Assembly (NCBI GenBank): GCA_963833115.1
Contig: CAWHWS010000002.1
Location: 186,001 to 250,000, forward strand
DNA length: 64,000 bases
Reading direction: 5' to 3'
DNA from: Hasllibacter sp963833115
Lineage (GTDB): Bacteria > Pseudomonadota > Alphaproteobacteria > Rhodobacterales > Rhodobacteraceae
Under the pieces are notes generated by a model. The model saw only the letters and a list, made by a program, of their open reading frames with translations, had not been told where the DNA came from and ran no database searches. This document shows positions 7,842 through 18,047 of the stretch, piece after piece. How positions within the stretch are numbered: position 1 is the stretch's first letter; each line of letters opens with the position of its first letter. The position numbers and the translations under genes are program-made.

Positions 7842-8396
7842 ATGTACCCCGTGATCCGCATGCTCAAGGAACTCGCCGTCCACCGCGGCGCCCCGCCGCT
7901 GACCGGATCGCAGGAGCACGTGTCGACCCATCTGTGCTGGCCCTGGGACATCGACGTCTGGCTCGAGCTCAACAACGGGCGCACCCTGACGCTGTTCGAC
8001 CTGGGGCGCGTCGTCCTGCTGCAGCGTATCGGGGCCGTCGCGGCGCTACGCCGCAACCGCTGGGCCGGCACCGTCGCGGGCGCGTCGATCCGCTACCGCT
8101 CCCGCGTGCGCATGTTCGACCGGCTGACCATCCGCAGCCGGGTGACGGGCTACGACGCACGCTTCGTCTACGTCGAGCAGTCCATGTGGCGCGGCGCCAC
8201 CTGCACCTCGCACGCGCTGGTGCGCATCGCGGTCACGTCCCGCGCCGGCATCGTCCCGACGGAGGAGGTCCGCGCCGCGATGGACCTGCCGCCCTCCGCG
8301 CCCCTCCCGCCCTGGATCGCCGCCTGGGCCGAAGCTGACGCCAAACGCCCCTGGCCCCCCATGACTGAGGAGGAAGGGCCGGGCTCGGGGAGCTGA
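7842..8396 (+). CDS. Acyl-CoA thioesterase-like protein (4HBT_2, hotdog fold)
   Basis: 184 aa from ATG 7842. CWPWDIDVWLELNNGRTLTLFDLGR, then RYRSRVRMFDRLTIRSRVTGYD and FVYVEQSMWRGATCTSHALVR, match the single-hotdog thioesterase superfamily common in Rhodobacterales; the substrate is unknown. The last residues (TEEEGPGSGS) are encoded by the beginning of composite repeat copy B, whose counterpart after folC starts just after that gene's stop. This gene's 3' end therefore appears to have been captured by the repeat. Confidence 0.8.
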   Translation: MYPVIRMLKELAVHRGAPPLTGSQEHVSTHLCWPWDIDVWLELNNGRTLTLFDLGRVVLLQRIGAVAALRRNRWAGTVAGASIRYRSRVRMFDRLTIRSRVTGYDARFVYVEQSMWRGATCTSHALVRIAVTSRAGIVPTEEVRAAMDLPPSAPLPPWIAAWAEADAKRPWPPMTEEEGPGSGS

Positions 8397-8667
8397 AGCC
8401 CCCCTCGCCCGGCCCTGCGAGGGGCGCTGCCCCTCCCGCTCCCCGGGATATTTGCGTCAAGATGAGAGGGCAGGAGAAGACGTCGGACCCGCTCCCTCAT
8501 CTTGATCCAAGTATCCCCGCCGGAGGCGCACCTCCGTCCAGGGCGTTCCCGCCCCAAGGACGCCCCCCGCCAGCGCAGCGGCCGCGCCGACGTCGCGCAG
8601 CGACGAGGCGCCCGGCCCAACCGCGCGAGGCGCCGCAAGGCGACGAGGGCGGGCGGGAGCGTCTGAC
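8365..8667 (+). repeat. Composite intergenic repeat, copy B (R1, inverted R1 tail, R2)
   Basis: R1 (about 8365-8466) shares with 28548-28640 a GGGCCGGGCTCGGG block, the hairpin GAGGGGCGCTGCCCCTC, and CCCCGGGATATTT-N-CGTCAAGATGAG. A second, inverted copy of that tail lies at 8496-8518, so the pair can fold on itself with a loop of about 30 nt. R2 occupies about 8569-8661. The element lies between convergent genes and probably ends both transcripts. Confidence 0.82.
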
Positions 8668-9969
8668 CTATGGACGTTCTCGATCGTCGTCCGGGGCCAA
8701 TAGCCAACCCGGGATCTCGTCCCGCCCGAGCATCTCCTCGATCCCGGGCCGGGCCCTGACGCAAGCCCACCGATCACCGTCCACGAGAACCTCGGGGACG
8801 AGGGGGCGGGAATTGTACTCGGACGCCATCACGGCGCCGTAGGCCCCGGCCGATCGGAAGGCGACCAGCGCGCCCGCGCCGACCGGCGGCATGGGGCGCG
8901 CCTTGGCGAAGGTATCCCCGCTCTCGCAGACCGGGCCGACCACGTCGACCGGCGCGCGCTCGGCGCCCGCGCCGGGCTCGGCCACGGGCACGATGTCGTG
9001 ATGCGCCCCGTACATCGCCGGGCGCAGGAGGTCGTTCATCGCCGCGTCCAGGATCAGGAAGTCGCGCACCTCCCCGGGCTTGCGGTAGATCACCGAGGCG
9101 ACCAGGAGGCCCGCGTTGCCCGCGACCAGCCGCCCCGGTTCGATCTCGATCTCGCAGCCCAGGTGCCCGACCGTCCGCCGCACCATCGCGCCGTAATCCG
9201 ACGGCAGCGGCGGCGCCTCGTTCGCCCCGCCCGCGTAGGGGATGCCGAGCCCGCCGCCGAGGTCCAGGCGCCGGATGTCGTGCCCGTCCTCGCGCAGCGC
9301 CTCCGTCAGGTCCGCGACCTTGGCGTAGGCCGCCTCGAACGGCGCGAGGTCGGTGAGCTGCGATCCGATGTGCACGTCGACGCCGACGACCTCTATCCCC
9401 GCCATCCGTCCCGCTTCGGCGTAGATCCCGCGCGCCCGGGCGATGGGCACGCCGAACTTGTCCTCGCGCCGCCCGGTCGCGATCTTGTCGTGGGTGCCCG
9501 CGTCCACGTCCGGATTGACGCGCAGGGCGATCGGGGCCCTCACGCCCAGCGCGCGGGCCACCTCGTCGAGCGCCGCCAGCTCCGGCTCGCTCTCCACGTT
9601 GAACTGACGGATGCCGCCCTCGAGCGCCGCGCGCATCTCGGCCCGCGTCTTGCCCACGCCGGAGAAGACGATCCGCTCCCCCGGCACCCCGGCGGCGCGG
9701 GCGCGCGCGTATTCCCCGGCCGAGACGACGTCCATCCCGGCGCCCATCTCGCCCAGCACCCTTAGGACCGCGAGGTTCGAGTTCGCCTTCACCGCGAAGC
9801 AGATCAGGCGTTCGGGCGCCCATGCCAGCGCCTCGTCCAGCACGCGGTAGTGCCGGCGCAGGGTGGCGGCGGAATAGAGGTAGAAGGGCGTGCCCATCTC
9901 GGCCGCGATCTCGGGGATGGCCACGTCCTCGGCGTGCAGGACGCCGCGGCGATAGAGGAAATGGTCCAT
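8668..9969 (-). CDS. lysA: Diaminopimelate decarboxylase
   Basis: 433 aa; the last step of lysine biosynthesis (meso-diaminopimelate to L-lysine), PLP-dependent, cytosolic. The alanine-racemase-like barrel carries the PLP lysine in FAVKANSN, the glycine-rich phosphate site LDLGGGLGIPY, and DVHIGSQ. The C-terminal beta domain has the decarboxylase signature VGPVCESGDTFAK and the substrate-binding SAGAYGAVMASEYN. The start at 9969 overlaps the upstream stop as TGATG, so it is the last gene of the argH-lipoprotein-DUF2834-lysA operon. Confidence 0.97.
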   Translation of the reverse strand: MDHFLYRRGVLHAEDVAIPEIAAEMGTPFYLYSAATLRRHYRVLDEALAWAPERLICFAVKANSNLAVLRVLGEMGAGMDVVSAGEYARARAAGVPGERIVFSGVGKTRAEMRAALEGGIRQFNVESEPELAALDEVARALGVRAPIALRVNPDVDAGTHDKIATGRREDKFGVPIARARGIYAEAGRMAGIEVVGVDVHIGSQLTDLAPFEAAYAKVADLTEALREDGHDIRRLDLGGGLGIPYAGGANEAPPLPSDYGAMVRRTVGHLGCEIEIEPGRLVAGNAGLLVASVIYRKPGEVRDFLILDAAMNDLLRPAMYGAHHDIVPVAEPGAGAERAPVDVVGPVCESGDTFAKARPMPPVGAGALVAFRSAGAYGAVMASEYNSRPLVPEVLVDGDRWACVRARPGIEEMLGRDEIPGWLLAPDDDRERP

Positions 9970-10274
9970 CAGCCGCGCCGCGAGCGCAGGAAGAGGTAGA
10001 GCGGCAGCCCGCAGGACACGCCGATCAGGTAGGTCGCCGGGATCGCGACGAGCCCCAGCCAATCGCGCCGGCGCACCGTCTCGGCGAGGATCCACACCGT
10101 CAGCGTGACCGCCGCGATGGTCAGGTCCCAGACCAGGCCGGAGGTCGCCGCATTCACGTGCCAGGCATCGACCATGGCCATGAGGTCCCAGCCGTTCGCC
10201 TCGAACCAGGCGACGAAGTACCACATCGGGTGGATCGCGCCCCAGATCGCGAGGGCGAGGTAGGCCGCGCGCAT
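9969..10274 (-). CDS. DUF2834-like small membrane protein
   Basis: 101 aa with three hydrophobic segments (about residues 4-24, 47-66 and 74-95). The pattern MRAAYLALAIWGAIHPMWYF, WHVNAATSGLVWDLTIAA, then TYLIGVSCGLPLYLFLR fits the DUF2834 family. The function is unknown. It starts in the stop codon of the lipoprotein gene (TGATG) and its own stop overlaps the lysA start, so translation is coupled throughout. Confidence 0.75.
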   Translation of the reverse strand: MRAAYLALAIWGAIHPMWYFVAWFEANGWDLMAMVDAWHVNAATSGLVWDLTIAAVTLTVWILAETVRRRDWLGLVAIPATYLIGVSCGLPLYLFLRSRRG

Positions 10275-10425
10275 CACCCGCCCCGCCGCCGCACGACGCC
10301 GAACTCGGCGGTCCCGGACACGTCGATGCGAGGCCCGGCCGCCGGGGCCGCGCGCGGCTCGGGCGCCACCGGCGGCCCGTCCGCCCCGCATCCGGCGAGG
10401 AGCGTCGCGGCGAGGAGCGCGGCCC

Positions 10426-10429
<4 letters not shown>
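10274..10429 (-). CDS. Small lipoprotein
   Basis: 51 aa from GTG 10429; short enough to be missed by many gene callers. The N-terminus MRAALLAATLLAGCGADG is a type II signal peptide with lipobox LLAG-C14, so the mature protein is a lipid-anchored peptide of about 38 residues ending FGVVRRRGG. The start overlaps the argH stop (GTGA). A small lipoprotein between argH and lysA is a familiar arrangement in proteobacteria (compare LptM/YifL next to lysA), which supports a conserved envelope role. Confidence 0.78.
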
Positions 10430-11819
<1,390 letters not shown>

Positions 11820-11836
11820 CCGCCGGAGGAGCCCCC

Positions 11837-12394
11837 ATGACCACGCCACGCCACGCCCGCGCGGGCGCCGCGCTCCTTATCCTCCTCATCGCGGCGGCGC
11901 CAGCGCGGGCGCAGGTCCCGCGCGATGGCGACATGCAGGCGCTGGCCCTCGCGGACGGCGCGGCGCCCCTGGCGGCGGAGGTCCTGGACATCGCCGGCGA
12001 CCCCCTGCCCCTCGCGGACGCCCTGGGCGCGCGGCTGACGGTGCTCAACTTCTGGGCGACCTGGTGCGCGCCCTGCCGGCACGAGATGCCGACGCTCGAG
12101 GCGCTGGCCGCCGACGCGCCCGACGGCGTGGCCGTGATCGCGCTCTCGACGGGGCGCGATTCGCCCGACCGGATCGCCGCCTTCGCCGCGGAGGCGGGCC
12201 TGGACCGGTTGCGGCTGCTGCGCGATCCGTCCGCGGCGGCGGGCCGCGCGGCCGCGATCCTGGGGCTGCCGACGACCTTGATCCTAGGGCCGGACGGGGC
12301 GGAGCTGGCGCGCCTGACCGGCACGGCGGACTGGGACGGGCCGGACGCGCGGGCGGCGCTGGCGGCCCTCGGGGCGCCCTTCACGACCCGTTAG
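11837..12394 (+). CDS. TlpA-like periplasmic thiol:disulfide oxidoreductase
   Basis: 185 aa. A signal peptide (residues 1 to about 25, ending APARA) is followed by a thioredoxin fold with the active site W-C77-A-P-C80 and the cis-Pro loop LGLPTTLILGPDG. It probably keeps periplasmic cysteines reduced, for example for cytochrome c or CcO assembly, as TlpA/ResA proteins do. A strong ribosome-binding site (GGAGGAG) lies in the only 17 bp separating it from the divergent argH start, so the promoters of the two genes must overlap or lie inside the neighbouring coding sequences. Confidence 0.9.
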   Translation: MTTPRHARAGAALLILLIAAAPARAQVPRDGDMQALALADGAAPLAAEVLDIAGDPLPLADALGARLTVLNFWATWCAPCRHEMPTLEALAADAPDGVAVIALSTGRDSPDRIAAFAAEAGLDRLRLLRDPSAAAGRAAAILGLPTTLILGPDGAELARLTGTADWDGPDARAALAALGAPFTTR

Positions 12395-12440
12395 GGATTT
12401 GGAGTCATCAAGTCAGGGCGATTGCACGGAGGGCCTGACA

Positions 12441-13307
12441 GTGCGTGCTGTGACCACCAACGAGGACGCCGGCCCCCCGATCGGGGAGCCCGCCGGCGAC
12501 GAGGCCCGGGGCGACGGGGCGGCCGGGCTGGTGCGCGCCGCACGGCTGCGCGAGGCCGGCATCACCGAGCTGGTGACCCGCGCGCTCGACCGCAAGCAGG
12601 GGATGCTGGCGTTCCAGCCGGTCATGTCCGCCAGCGATCCCACGCGAGCGGCCTTCCACGAGGCCCTCATCCGCATCACCGACGACACGGGCCGCATCGT
12701 GCCGGCGGGCGAGTTCATCGCCGCGGTCGAGGATGGGGAGATCGGGCGCCGCATCGACTGCCTCGCCCTCGAGCTCGGCCTGCGCGAGCTCGCCTGCGAG
12801 CCGTCGCTGCGCCTGGCGATCAACATGTCGGCCAAGTCGATCGGTTACCGCCCCTGGGCGCGCGTGCTCGAGGCCGGGCTCGCGGCCCGCCCCGACGTCG
12901 GAGAGCGCCTGATCCTGGAGATCACCGAGCGCTCCGCGCTGGGCATGCCCGAGCTGGTCCTGGCCTTCATGGAGGAGGCGCACGAGCAGGGCGTGGCCTT
13001 CTCGCTGGACGATTTCGGCGCGGGCCAGACCTCGCTGCGCTACCTGCGTGATTTCGCCTTCGACATCCTCAAGATCGACGGCCAGTTCGTTCGCGACATC
13101 GCCGCGAGCCCCGACAACCGGGCCATCACCGCGGCGATGATCGACATCGCGCGCCATTTCGAGATGCTGACCGTGGCCGAGGGCGTCGAGACCGTGGAGG
13201 ACGCCCAGACGATGACCGCCATGGGCGCGGACTGCCTGCAGGGCTGGCATTGCGGCATGCCCACCGTGCGCCCCGCCTGGCGCGAAGCGGAGCGCAGGCT
13301 CGCCTGA
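12441..13307 (+). CDS. EAL-domain cyclic-di-GMP phosphodiesterase
   Basis: 288 aa from GTG 12441, preferred over an upstream TTG because GGAGG sits 9 nt before it. It is a single EAL domain (about 45-285) with catalytic elements intact: E74-A-L (FHEALIRI), the Asn in INMSAKS, the Glu in EITERS, SLDDFGAG, LKIDGQFV and VAEGVET. It should hydrolyse c-di-GMP to pGpG in the cytosol. No sensor, GGDEF or membrane segment is visible; the first 35 residues are polar and probably disordered. It begins about 47 bp after the thioredoxin-like gene and may be co-transcribed with it. Confidence 0.92.
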   Translation: MRAVTTNEDAGPPIGEPAGDEARGDGAAGLVRAARLREAGITELVTRALDRKQGMLAFQPVMSASDPTRAAFHEALIRITDDTGRIVPAGEFIAAVEDGEIGRRIDCLALELGLRELACEPSLRLAINMSAKSIGYRPWARVLEAGLAARPDVGERLILEITERSALGMPELVLAFMEEAHEQGVAFSLDDFGAGQTSLRYLRDFAFDILKIDGQFVRDIAASPDNRAITAAMIDIARHFEMLTVAEGVETVEDAQTMTAMGADCLQGWHCGMPTVRPAWREAERRLA

Positions 13308-14582
13308 CAGGCGGCCGGCCGCGAGGCGGGACGGGAGCCCCGTTCGCTCGAATGGCGTCCCCCCGGGGAACGCCGTGCGCCTAGGGGTAGCGTCCCGCCG
13401 AACCGCGCCGCGGTCCACCCCGGCCCGTCCCACACGGGCGGAGCCTCCGGCGCCTCCCGGACCTTCCGGGGGCCTCGCCCAATCCGGTCACCAACTCGCC
13501 GCCCGCCGTGCCTCCCTGGTCCGGACCATCTTCGGCGGCCCCCGGCGGAAAGCCTTCGCGGGCGCACACCGACCGGCCGCGATCGCTCGACGCCGGCCGC
13601 ACCGGGCGCGGTCCTGGCAACGCCGCGCCATGGGCCGCGCGGCGGCGGGATGCCGAGGCCGCCCGGACGGCCGCGACCCGTCGCGCCCGCGGGCCGCCGT
13701 GACCCGATGGCGGAGCCCGACCCGGCCGGCCGTCGACGTCCTCTCCGGACGATCCGCTCCACGATCGGCTGGGCCCGTGCCCGCTCCATCCGTTCGTCGG
13801 CCCCGACGGTCATCCCGTCCGCGGCCCGGATGGTCCGCGGGCGGGCGTCCCTCACGCACCGGCTCGGATCATCGCATCCCATGTGGACGGCGCCGCCCGA
13901 TCGCGAGGGCCGCCACATCCCGCGCCGCCGCGTCGCCCATGGCTCGAGCCCGGCGCTCCCCCATCGATCGCCAGGGCCGCCCGGGGCGGTATCGGTCCGG
14001 GCGATGCGATGTCGCCGCCGCGCCCGCCGGACCTCGCGGACGCCTGCCGGAGGTCTGAATCGCGCGGCACACCGACACGCCCCGGCGCCACAACGGCCGG
14101 CCGGGCACGCGATCCGCATCCGTACCCTGCACGGCATGCGGCGGCGGCGACGCGCCGAGCCCGCCCGAAGGGAGCGGTCCTCGCCCGCGATGGAGCCCCC
14201 CCGACGAGCGCGGGCGCGAGCCGGCCGGCCTCATGGGCGCGGTCCTCCGCACGACCCGGCGGTCCTGGGTGGCGAGGCGCCGACAACGGACGCGCCCGAG
14301 GTCCCGAGGCCGCGGGATCGGCCGCGCACCTGCGGCCGGTCGGACGGCCCGGGCAGAGGATGGCGCCAGCCCGCGGCGCCGACACCGCCGCCGGCCGCGA
14401 TCCGTCCGGCGGATCGGGGCGGCGGGCGCGTGGCACGGAGGCGGCCCCGCCCGCTTGCGACCCCTCGGCGCGGCGCCTATCCCGGGCCGGAGCCGGCCGG
14501 GCGGCCGACCGCTCCCCGGGAGCGGCCCGCACGGCGCCGACAGAAGCCGCCGCGGCGGCCAAGATCGAAAAGGACCCTCCAC
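13308..14582. other. Long gene-free GC-rich region before phaA
   Basis: About 1.27 kb in which several frames on both strands stay open yet none reads as protein: translations are Arg/Pro/Gly-rich with no hydrophobic core, and no frame shows the codon-position bias of the neighbours. A palindrome GCGGCCGGCCGC (13311-13322) follows the EAL stop. No tRNA-, ncRNA- or mobile-element-like structure was recognised. The phaA promoter should lie at the right end. Confidence 0.6.
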
Positions 14583-15755
14583 ATGACCGATGTCGTCATC
14601 GCCTCCGCCGCGCGCACCCCGGTCGGCAGCTTCGGAGGCGCGCTCTCGGGCGTGCCCGCCCACGATCTCGGCGCCGCCGTTCTGCGCGCGCTGGTGGAGC
14701 GCGCCGGCATCGAGGCCGATGAGGTCTCCGAGACGATCCTGGGACAGGTCCTCACCGCCGCGCAGGGGCAGAACCCCGCCCGCCAGGCGCATGTGAACGC
14801 CGGCCTGCCGATCGGCTCCGCGGCCTGGGGCATCAACCAGGTCTGCGGCTCGGGGCTCCGGGCCGTCGCGCTGGGCGCCCAGCACATCGCGCTGGGCGAC
14901 GCCGCGATCGTCTGCGCCGGCGGACAGGAGAGCATGAGCCTCTCGGTCCACGCGCAGAACCTGCGCGCGGGCAAGAAGATGGGCGACCTGCAGTTCATCG
15001 ACACGATGATCCGCGACGGCCTGTGGGATGCGTTCAACGGCTACCACATGGGTCAGACGGCCGAGAACGTCGCCGAGAAATGGCAGATCACCCGCCAGCA
15101 GCAGGACGAGTTCGCCGTCGCCAGCCAGAACAAGGCCGAGGCCGCCCAGATCGCGGGCCGCTTCGACGACGAGGTGATCGCCTACACGATCCAGGGCCGG
15201 AAGGGCGACACGGTCGTGGACAAGGACGAGTACATCCGCCACGGCGCCACCATCGAGGCGATGGGCAAGCTGCGCCCCGCCTTCGCCAAGGACGGCTCGG
15301 TCACCGCGGGCAACGCCTCGGGCATCAACGACGGCGCGGCCGGCGCCCTCCTGATGTCCGCCGCCGAGGCCGAGCGCCGCGGCATCGAGCCCCTCGCGCG
15401 CATCGCCAGCTACGCCACCGCCGGGGTCGACCCGTCGATCATGGGCACCGGCCCGATCCCCGCCTCGCGCCGCGCGCTCGAGAAGGCGGGCTGGGCCGTC
15501 GGCGACCTCGACCTCGTGGAGGCGAACGAGGCCTTCGCCGCGCAGGCCTGCGCGGTGAACGCGGACATGGGCTGGGACCCCGCCATCGTGAACGTAAACG
15601 GCGGGGCGATCGCGATCGGCCATCCGATCGGCGCCTCGGGCGCCCGCGTCCTCAACACGCTCCTCTTCGAGATGAAGCGGCGCGGGGCGCGGAAGGGCCT
15701 CGCGACGCTCTGCATCGGGGGCGGCATGGGCGTCGCGATGTGCCTGGAGCGGTGA
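14583..15755 (+). CDS. phaA: Acetyl-CoA acetyltransferase (polyhydroxybutyrate pathway)
   Basis: 390 aa biosynthetic thiolase that condenses two acetyl-CoA to acetoacetyl-CoA. The catalytic residues are Cys88 (INQVCGSGLR), His347 (GGAIAIGHPIGASG) and Cys377 (ATLCIGGGMG). The mid-section NGYHMGQTAENVAEKW and GAGALL-type cap are those of PhaA/AtoB enzymes. phaB follows after 74 bp on the same strand, the standard order for poly-3-hydroxybutyrate precursor supply; the synthase phaC is not in the window. The open frame runs far upstream through non-coding DNA, but homology and the MTDVVIASAARTPVG start fix the beginning. Confidence 0.96.
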   Translation: MTDVVIASAARTPVGSFGGALSGVPAHDLGAAVLRALVERAGIEADEVSETILGQVLTAAQGQNPARQAHVNAGLPIGSAAWGINQVCGSGLRAVALGAQHIALGDAAIVCAGGQESMSLSVHAQNLRAGKKMGDLQFIDTMIRDGLWDAFNGYHMGQTAENVAEKWQITRQQQDEFAVASQNKAEAAQIAGRFDDEVIAYTIQGRKGDTVVDKDEYIRHGATIEAMGKLRPAFAKDGSVTAGNASGINDGAAGALLMSAAEAERRGIEPLARIASYATAGVDPSIMGTGPIPASRRALEKAGWAVGDLDLVEANEAFAAQACAVNADMGWDPAIVNVNGGAIAIGHPIGASGARVLNTLLFEMKRRGARKGLATLCIGGGMGVAMCLER

Positions 15756-15829
15756 GGGCCGGCCGCCGCGTTGCGCCGCGCCCGCATCCTGCCTAACCCG
15801 GTGACGAACCCTTGGGAGGGAGGACCCAC

Positions 15830-16552
15830 ATGACCAGAACCGCGATCGTCACCGGCGGCAGCCGGGGCATCGGCGCCGCCATCGCGCGCCGGCTGCAGGC
15901 GGACGGGGCGCGCGTCGCCGCGACCTATGGCGGCAACGACGCCGCCGCCGCCGCCTTCACCGAGGAGACCGGGATCGCCACCTACAAGTGGTCGGTCGGC
16001 GATTACGAGGCGTGCCGCGCCGGGATCGCCGAGGTCGAGGGCGCGCTCGGCCCCGTCGACATCCTGGTGAACAACGCCGGGATCACCCGCGACGCGCCGT
16101 TCCACCGCATGACCCCCGAGCAATGGCACGAGGTCATCGACACCAACCTCACCGGCGTCTTCAACATGACGCACTGCGTCTGGGGCGGGATGCGGTCGCG
16201 CAAGTTCGGCCGGATCGTGACGATCAGCTCGATCAACGGCCAGAAGGGGCAGTTCGCGCAGGTCAACTACGCCGCCTCCAAGGCCGGCGACATCGGCTTC
16301 ACCAAGGCGCTCGCGCAGGAGGGCGCGCGCGCCGGGATCACGGTCAACGTGGTGGCGCCGGGCTACGTCAACACCGACATGATGAGCACGATCCCCGAGA
16401 AGGTGATGGAGGGGATCGTCGGCGCGATCCCGGTCGGCCGGCTCGGCGAGGCCGACGAGATCGCCCGCGCGGTCGCCTTCCTCACCTCCGACGAGGCCGG
16501 CTTCGTCACCGGGTCCACGCTCTCGGCCAATGGCGGGCAGTACATGGCCTGA
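15830..16552 (+). CDS. phaB: Acetoacetyl-CoA reductase
   Basis: 240 aa short-chain dehydrogenase. The NADPH-binding motif is TGGSRGIGAAIA, the NNAG strand is ILVNNAGITRD, the catalytic Ser/Tyr/Lys are in ISSINGQKGQFAQVNYAASKAG, and the product end is GSTLSANGGQYMA. It reduces acetoacetyl-CoA to (R)-3-hydroxybutyryl-CoA. The start at 15830 has an excellent ribosome-binding site (GGGAGGGAGG). It pairs with phaA immediately upstream. Confidence 0.96.
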   Translation: MTRTAIVTGGSRGIGAAIARRLQADGARVAATYGGNDAAAAAFTEETGIATYKWSVGDYEACRAGIAEVEGALGPVDILVNNAGITRDAPFHRMTPEQWHEVIDTNLTGVFNMTHCVWGGMRSRKFGRIVTISSINGQKGQFAQVNYAASKAGDIGFTKALAQEGARAGITVNVVAPGYVNTDMMSTIPEKVMEGIVGAIPVGRLGEADEIARAVAFLTSDEAGFVTGSTLSANGGQYMA

Positions 16553-16567
16553 CGACGGCGCCGCGCC

Positions 16568-16684
16568 CTAGCGGGGGCGGCGGCCGAAGAGGCGCGCGAG
16601 TATCTCGCCGAACATGGCGCCGCGCTCGGCATGGGCGCGGCGCAGGGCGTCGCGGGTGCGGATGTCGGGGGTGGTCTCGATCAT
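16568..16684 (-). CDS. 38-aa basic peptide divergent from LysR gene
   Basis: 38 aa: an acidic start (MIETTPDIRTRD), a helical middle (ALRRAHAERGAMFGEILARLF) and a basic end (GRRPR). The family could not be identified, but very short Arg-rich proteins of this layout occur in Rhodobacterales next to GcvA-type LysR genes. A GGACC element precedes ATG 16684. It faces away from the LysR gene across a 113-bp AT-richer intergenic region, so it is a plausible regulated target. Confidence 0.55.
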   Translation of the reverse strand: MIETTPDIRTRDALRRAHAERGAMFGEILARLFGRRPR

Positions 16685-16783
16685 GGCGGGGTCCTTTTTC
16701 GGTTCGGGCTGGCTTGCCTGACACCCTGGATGGACCCCGCCCAGCCTCACGACAAACGAGAGTTGCGCGGGGTTCGCATCAGA

Positions 16784-16789
16784 TATACT
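16784..16789 (+). promoter_or_regulatory. Candidate -10 element for the LysR gene
   Basis: TATACT, the best -10 match in the window, ends 8 nt before ATG 16798. TTGCGC at 16763-16768 is a possible -35 with a short 15-bp spacing. The transcript would start at or next to the start codon. Confidence 0.4.
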
Positions 16790-16797
16790 TGACCGTC

Positions 16798-17721
16798 ATG
16801 GCCGATCGCCTCCCGCCCCTCACGGCGCTGCGCGCCTTCGAGGCGGCGGCGCGGCACATGTCCTTCGCCCGCGCGGCGGCGGAGCTGAACGTGACGCCCG
16901 CGGCGCTGAGCTTCCAGATCAAGAACCTGGAGGAGCACCTGGGCGCGCCGCTGTTCCGCCGCCTGAACCGCGCGGTGGAGCTGACGGAGGCGGGCCGCGC
17001 CCTGCAGCCCGGCACCGAGGAGGGGTTCCGCGCGCTCACCGCCGGGTGGCGCGCGGCGCGGCGGCTGGGCGAGACGCGCACCCTGACGGTCACGGCCGGC
17101 CCCGGCTTCACCGCCAAGTGGCTGGCGCCCCGGCTCTTCGCCTTCGCCGCCGCCAATCCGGACATCGAGCTGCGCTTCTCGGCCACGCTGCGGCTGATGG
17201 ATTTCGGGGTGGACGACGTCGACGTCGCGATCCGCTTCGGCCAGACCGGGGACGACGGCCTCCACAGCCGGACCATCATCGACGAATGGATGACGCCGAT
17301 GATGACCCCGGCGCTGGCCGCCCGGGTGCGAGAGCCCCGCGACCTGCTCGCCCTGCCCCTGATCCACCAGGAGGACGTCGCCTTCCTCCGCCCGCCCGCG
17401 GACTGGCCGACCTGGCTCGCGGCGGCGGGGGCGCCCGCGCCGCCCCAGGGCGGCCCTCGGTTCAGCCAGGCGGACCACGCGATCGACGCGGCGCTGGCCG
17501 GCGCCGGCGTCGTCCTGGGGCGCATCTCCATGACGGAGGCGCACCTGCGGGAGGGGCAGCTCGTGGCGCCCTTCGACCTGACGCTGCGGGCGAACGCGCG
17601 CTACCGGCTCGTCTGCCCCCCGGGGGCGGAGAGCCGGCCGCAGGTCGCCCGCTTCCTCGACTGGGTCATGGCGGAGACGCGCACGATCCGCGAGATGACG
17701 CCGGGACGGCGATTCGCCTGA
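16798..17721 (+). CDS. LysR-family transcriptional regulator (GcvA type)
   Basis: 307 aa. The N-terminal helix-turn-helix (LTALRAFEAAARHMSFARAAAELNVTPAALS, continuing to LFRRLNRAVELTEAG) is that of GcvA-like LysR proteins, and residues about 95-295 form the periplasmic-binding-protein-like effector domain (TVTAGPGFTAKWLAPRL). The effector is unknown. It is divergent from the 38-aa gene, the usual arrangement for autoregulation and target control. It converges with the DUF465 gene across a GC-rich inverted repeat. Confidence 0.92.
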   Translation: MADRLPPLTALRAFEAAARHMSFARAAAELNVTPAALSFQIKNLEEHLGAPLFRRLNRAVELTEAGRALQPGTEEGFRALTAGWRAARRLGETRTLTVTAGPGFTAKWLAPRLFAFAAANPDIELRFSATLRLMDFGVDDVDVAIRFGQTGDDGLHSRTIIDEWMTPMMTPALAARVREPRDLLALPLIHQEDVAFLRPPADWPTWLAAAGAPAPPQGGPRFSQADHAIDAALAGAGVVLGRISMTEAHLREGQLVAPFDLTLRANARYRLVCPPGAESRPQVARFLDWVMAETRTIREMTPGRRFA

Positions 17722-17723
17722 CC

Positions 17724-17760
17724 CGGCCCCGCCGCCGGCGCGCCCCCCGTCCCGGGGCCG
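17724..17760. terminator. Candidate bidirectional terminator hairpin
   Basis: CGGCCCCG at 17724-17731 pairs with CGGGGCCG at 17753-17760 across a 21-nt GC-rich loop, between the convergent LysR and DUF465 genes. There is no T tract. Confidence 0.35.
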
Positions 17761-17764
17761 CGCA

Positions 17765-17926
17765 TCACGACATCCGGACGATCTCCTCCTTGAGCATCAG
17801 CTTGCGCTTCTTGAGGTCCGCGATGGTCAGTGTGTCCGAGCCGGGCGCGCGCTGCGCGGCCTCCACCTCCTCCGACAGGGCGGTGTGCTTGCGGCGCAGC
17901 TCGACCAGATGGGGATGGGCTGTCAT
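17765..17926 (-). CDS. DUF465 (YdcH family) small protein
   Basis: 53 aa from ATG 17926, chosen because AAGGAGGAACG precedes it. HPHLVELRRKHTALSEEVEAA, then TIADLKKRKLMLKEEIVRM, is the two-helix antiparallel coiled-coil pattern of DUF465/YdcH. The function is unknown; members are often growth-phase or stress expressed. It is a stand-alone gene convergent with LysR. Confidence 0.9.
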   Translation of the reverse strand: MTAHPHLVELRRKHTALSEEVEAAQRAPGSDTLTIADLKKRKLMLKEEIVRMS

Positions 17927-18047
17927 CGACGTTCCTCCTTTGCTTCGGGAGGGGTCCGCGGCGCGGGCCCCGTGCCGTAACGGTAGCACGACAATCGGAT
18001 GACGGATCCTAATTTTCGGTGAACGGCGCCGGGCCGCGCCGATCCGC

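Noticed and set aside
13650..14582. Upstream extension of the phaA frame (311 codons)
   Set aside because: Arg/Pro-rich with no similarity to any protein; PhaA homologues begin at the MTDVV start.
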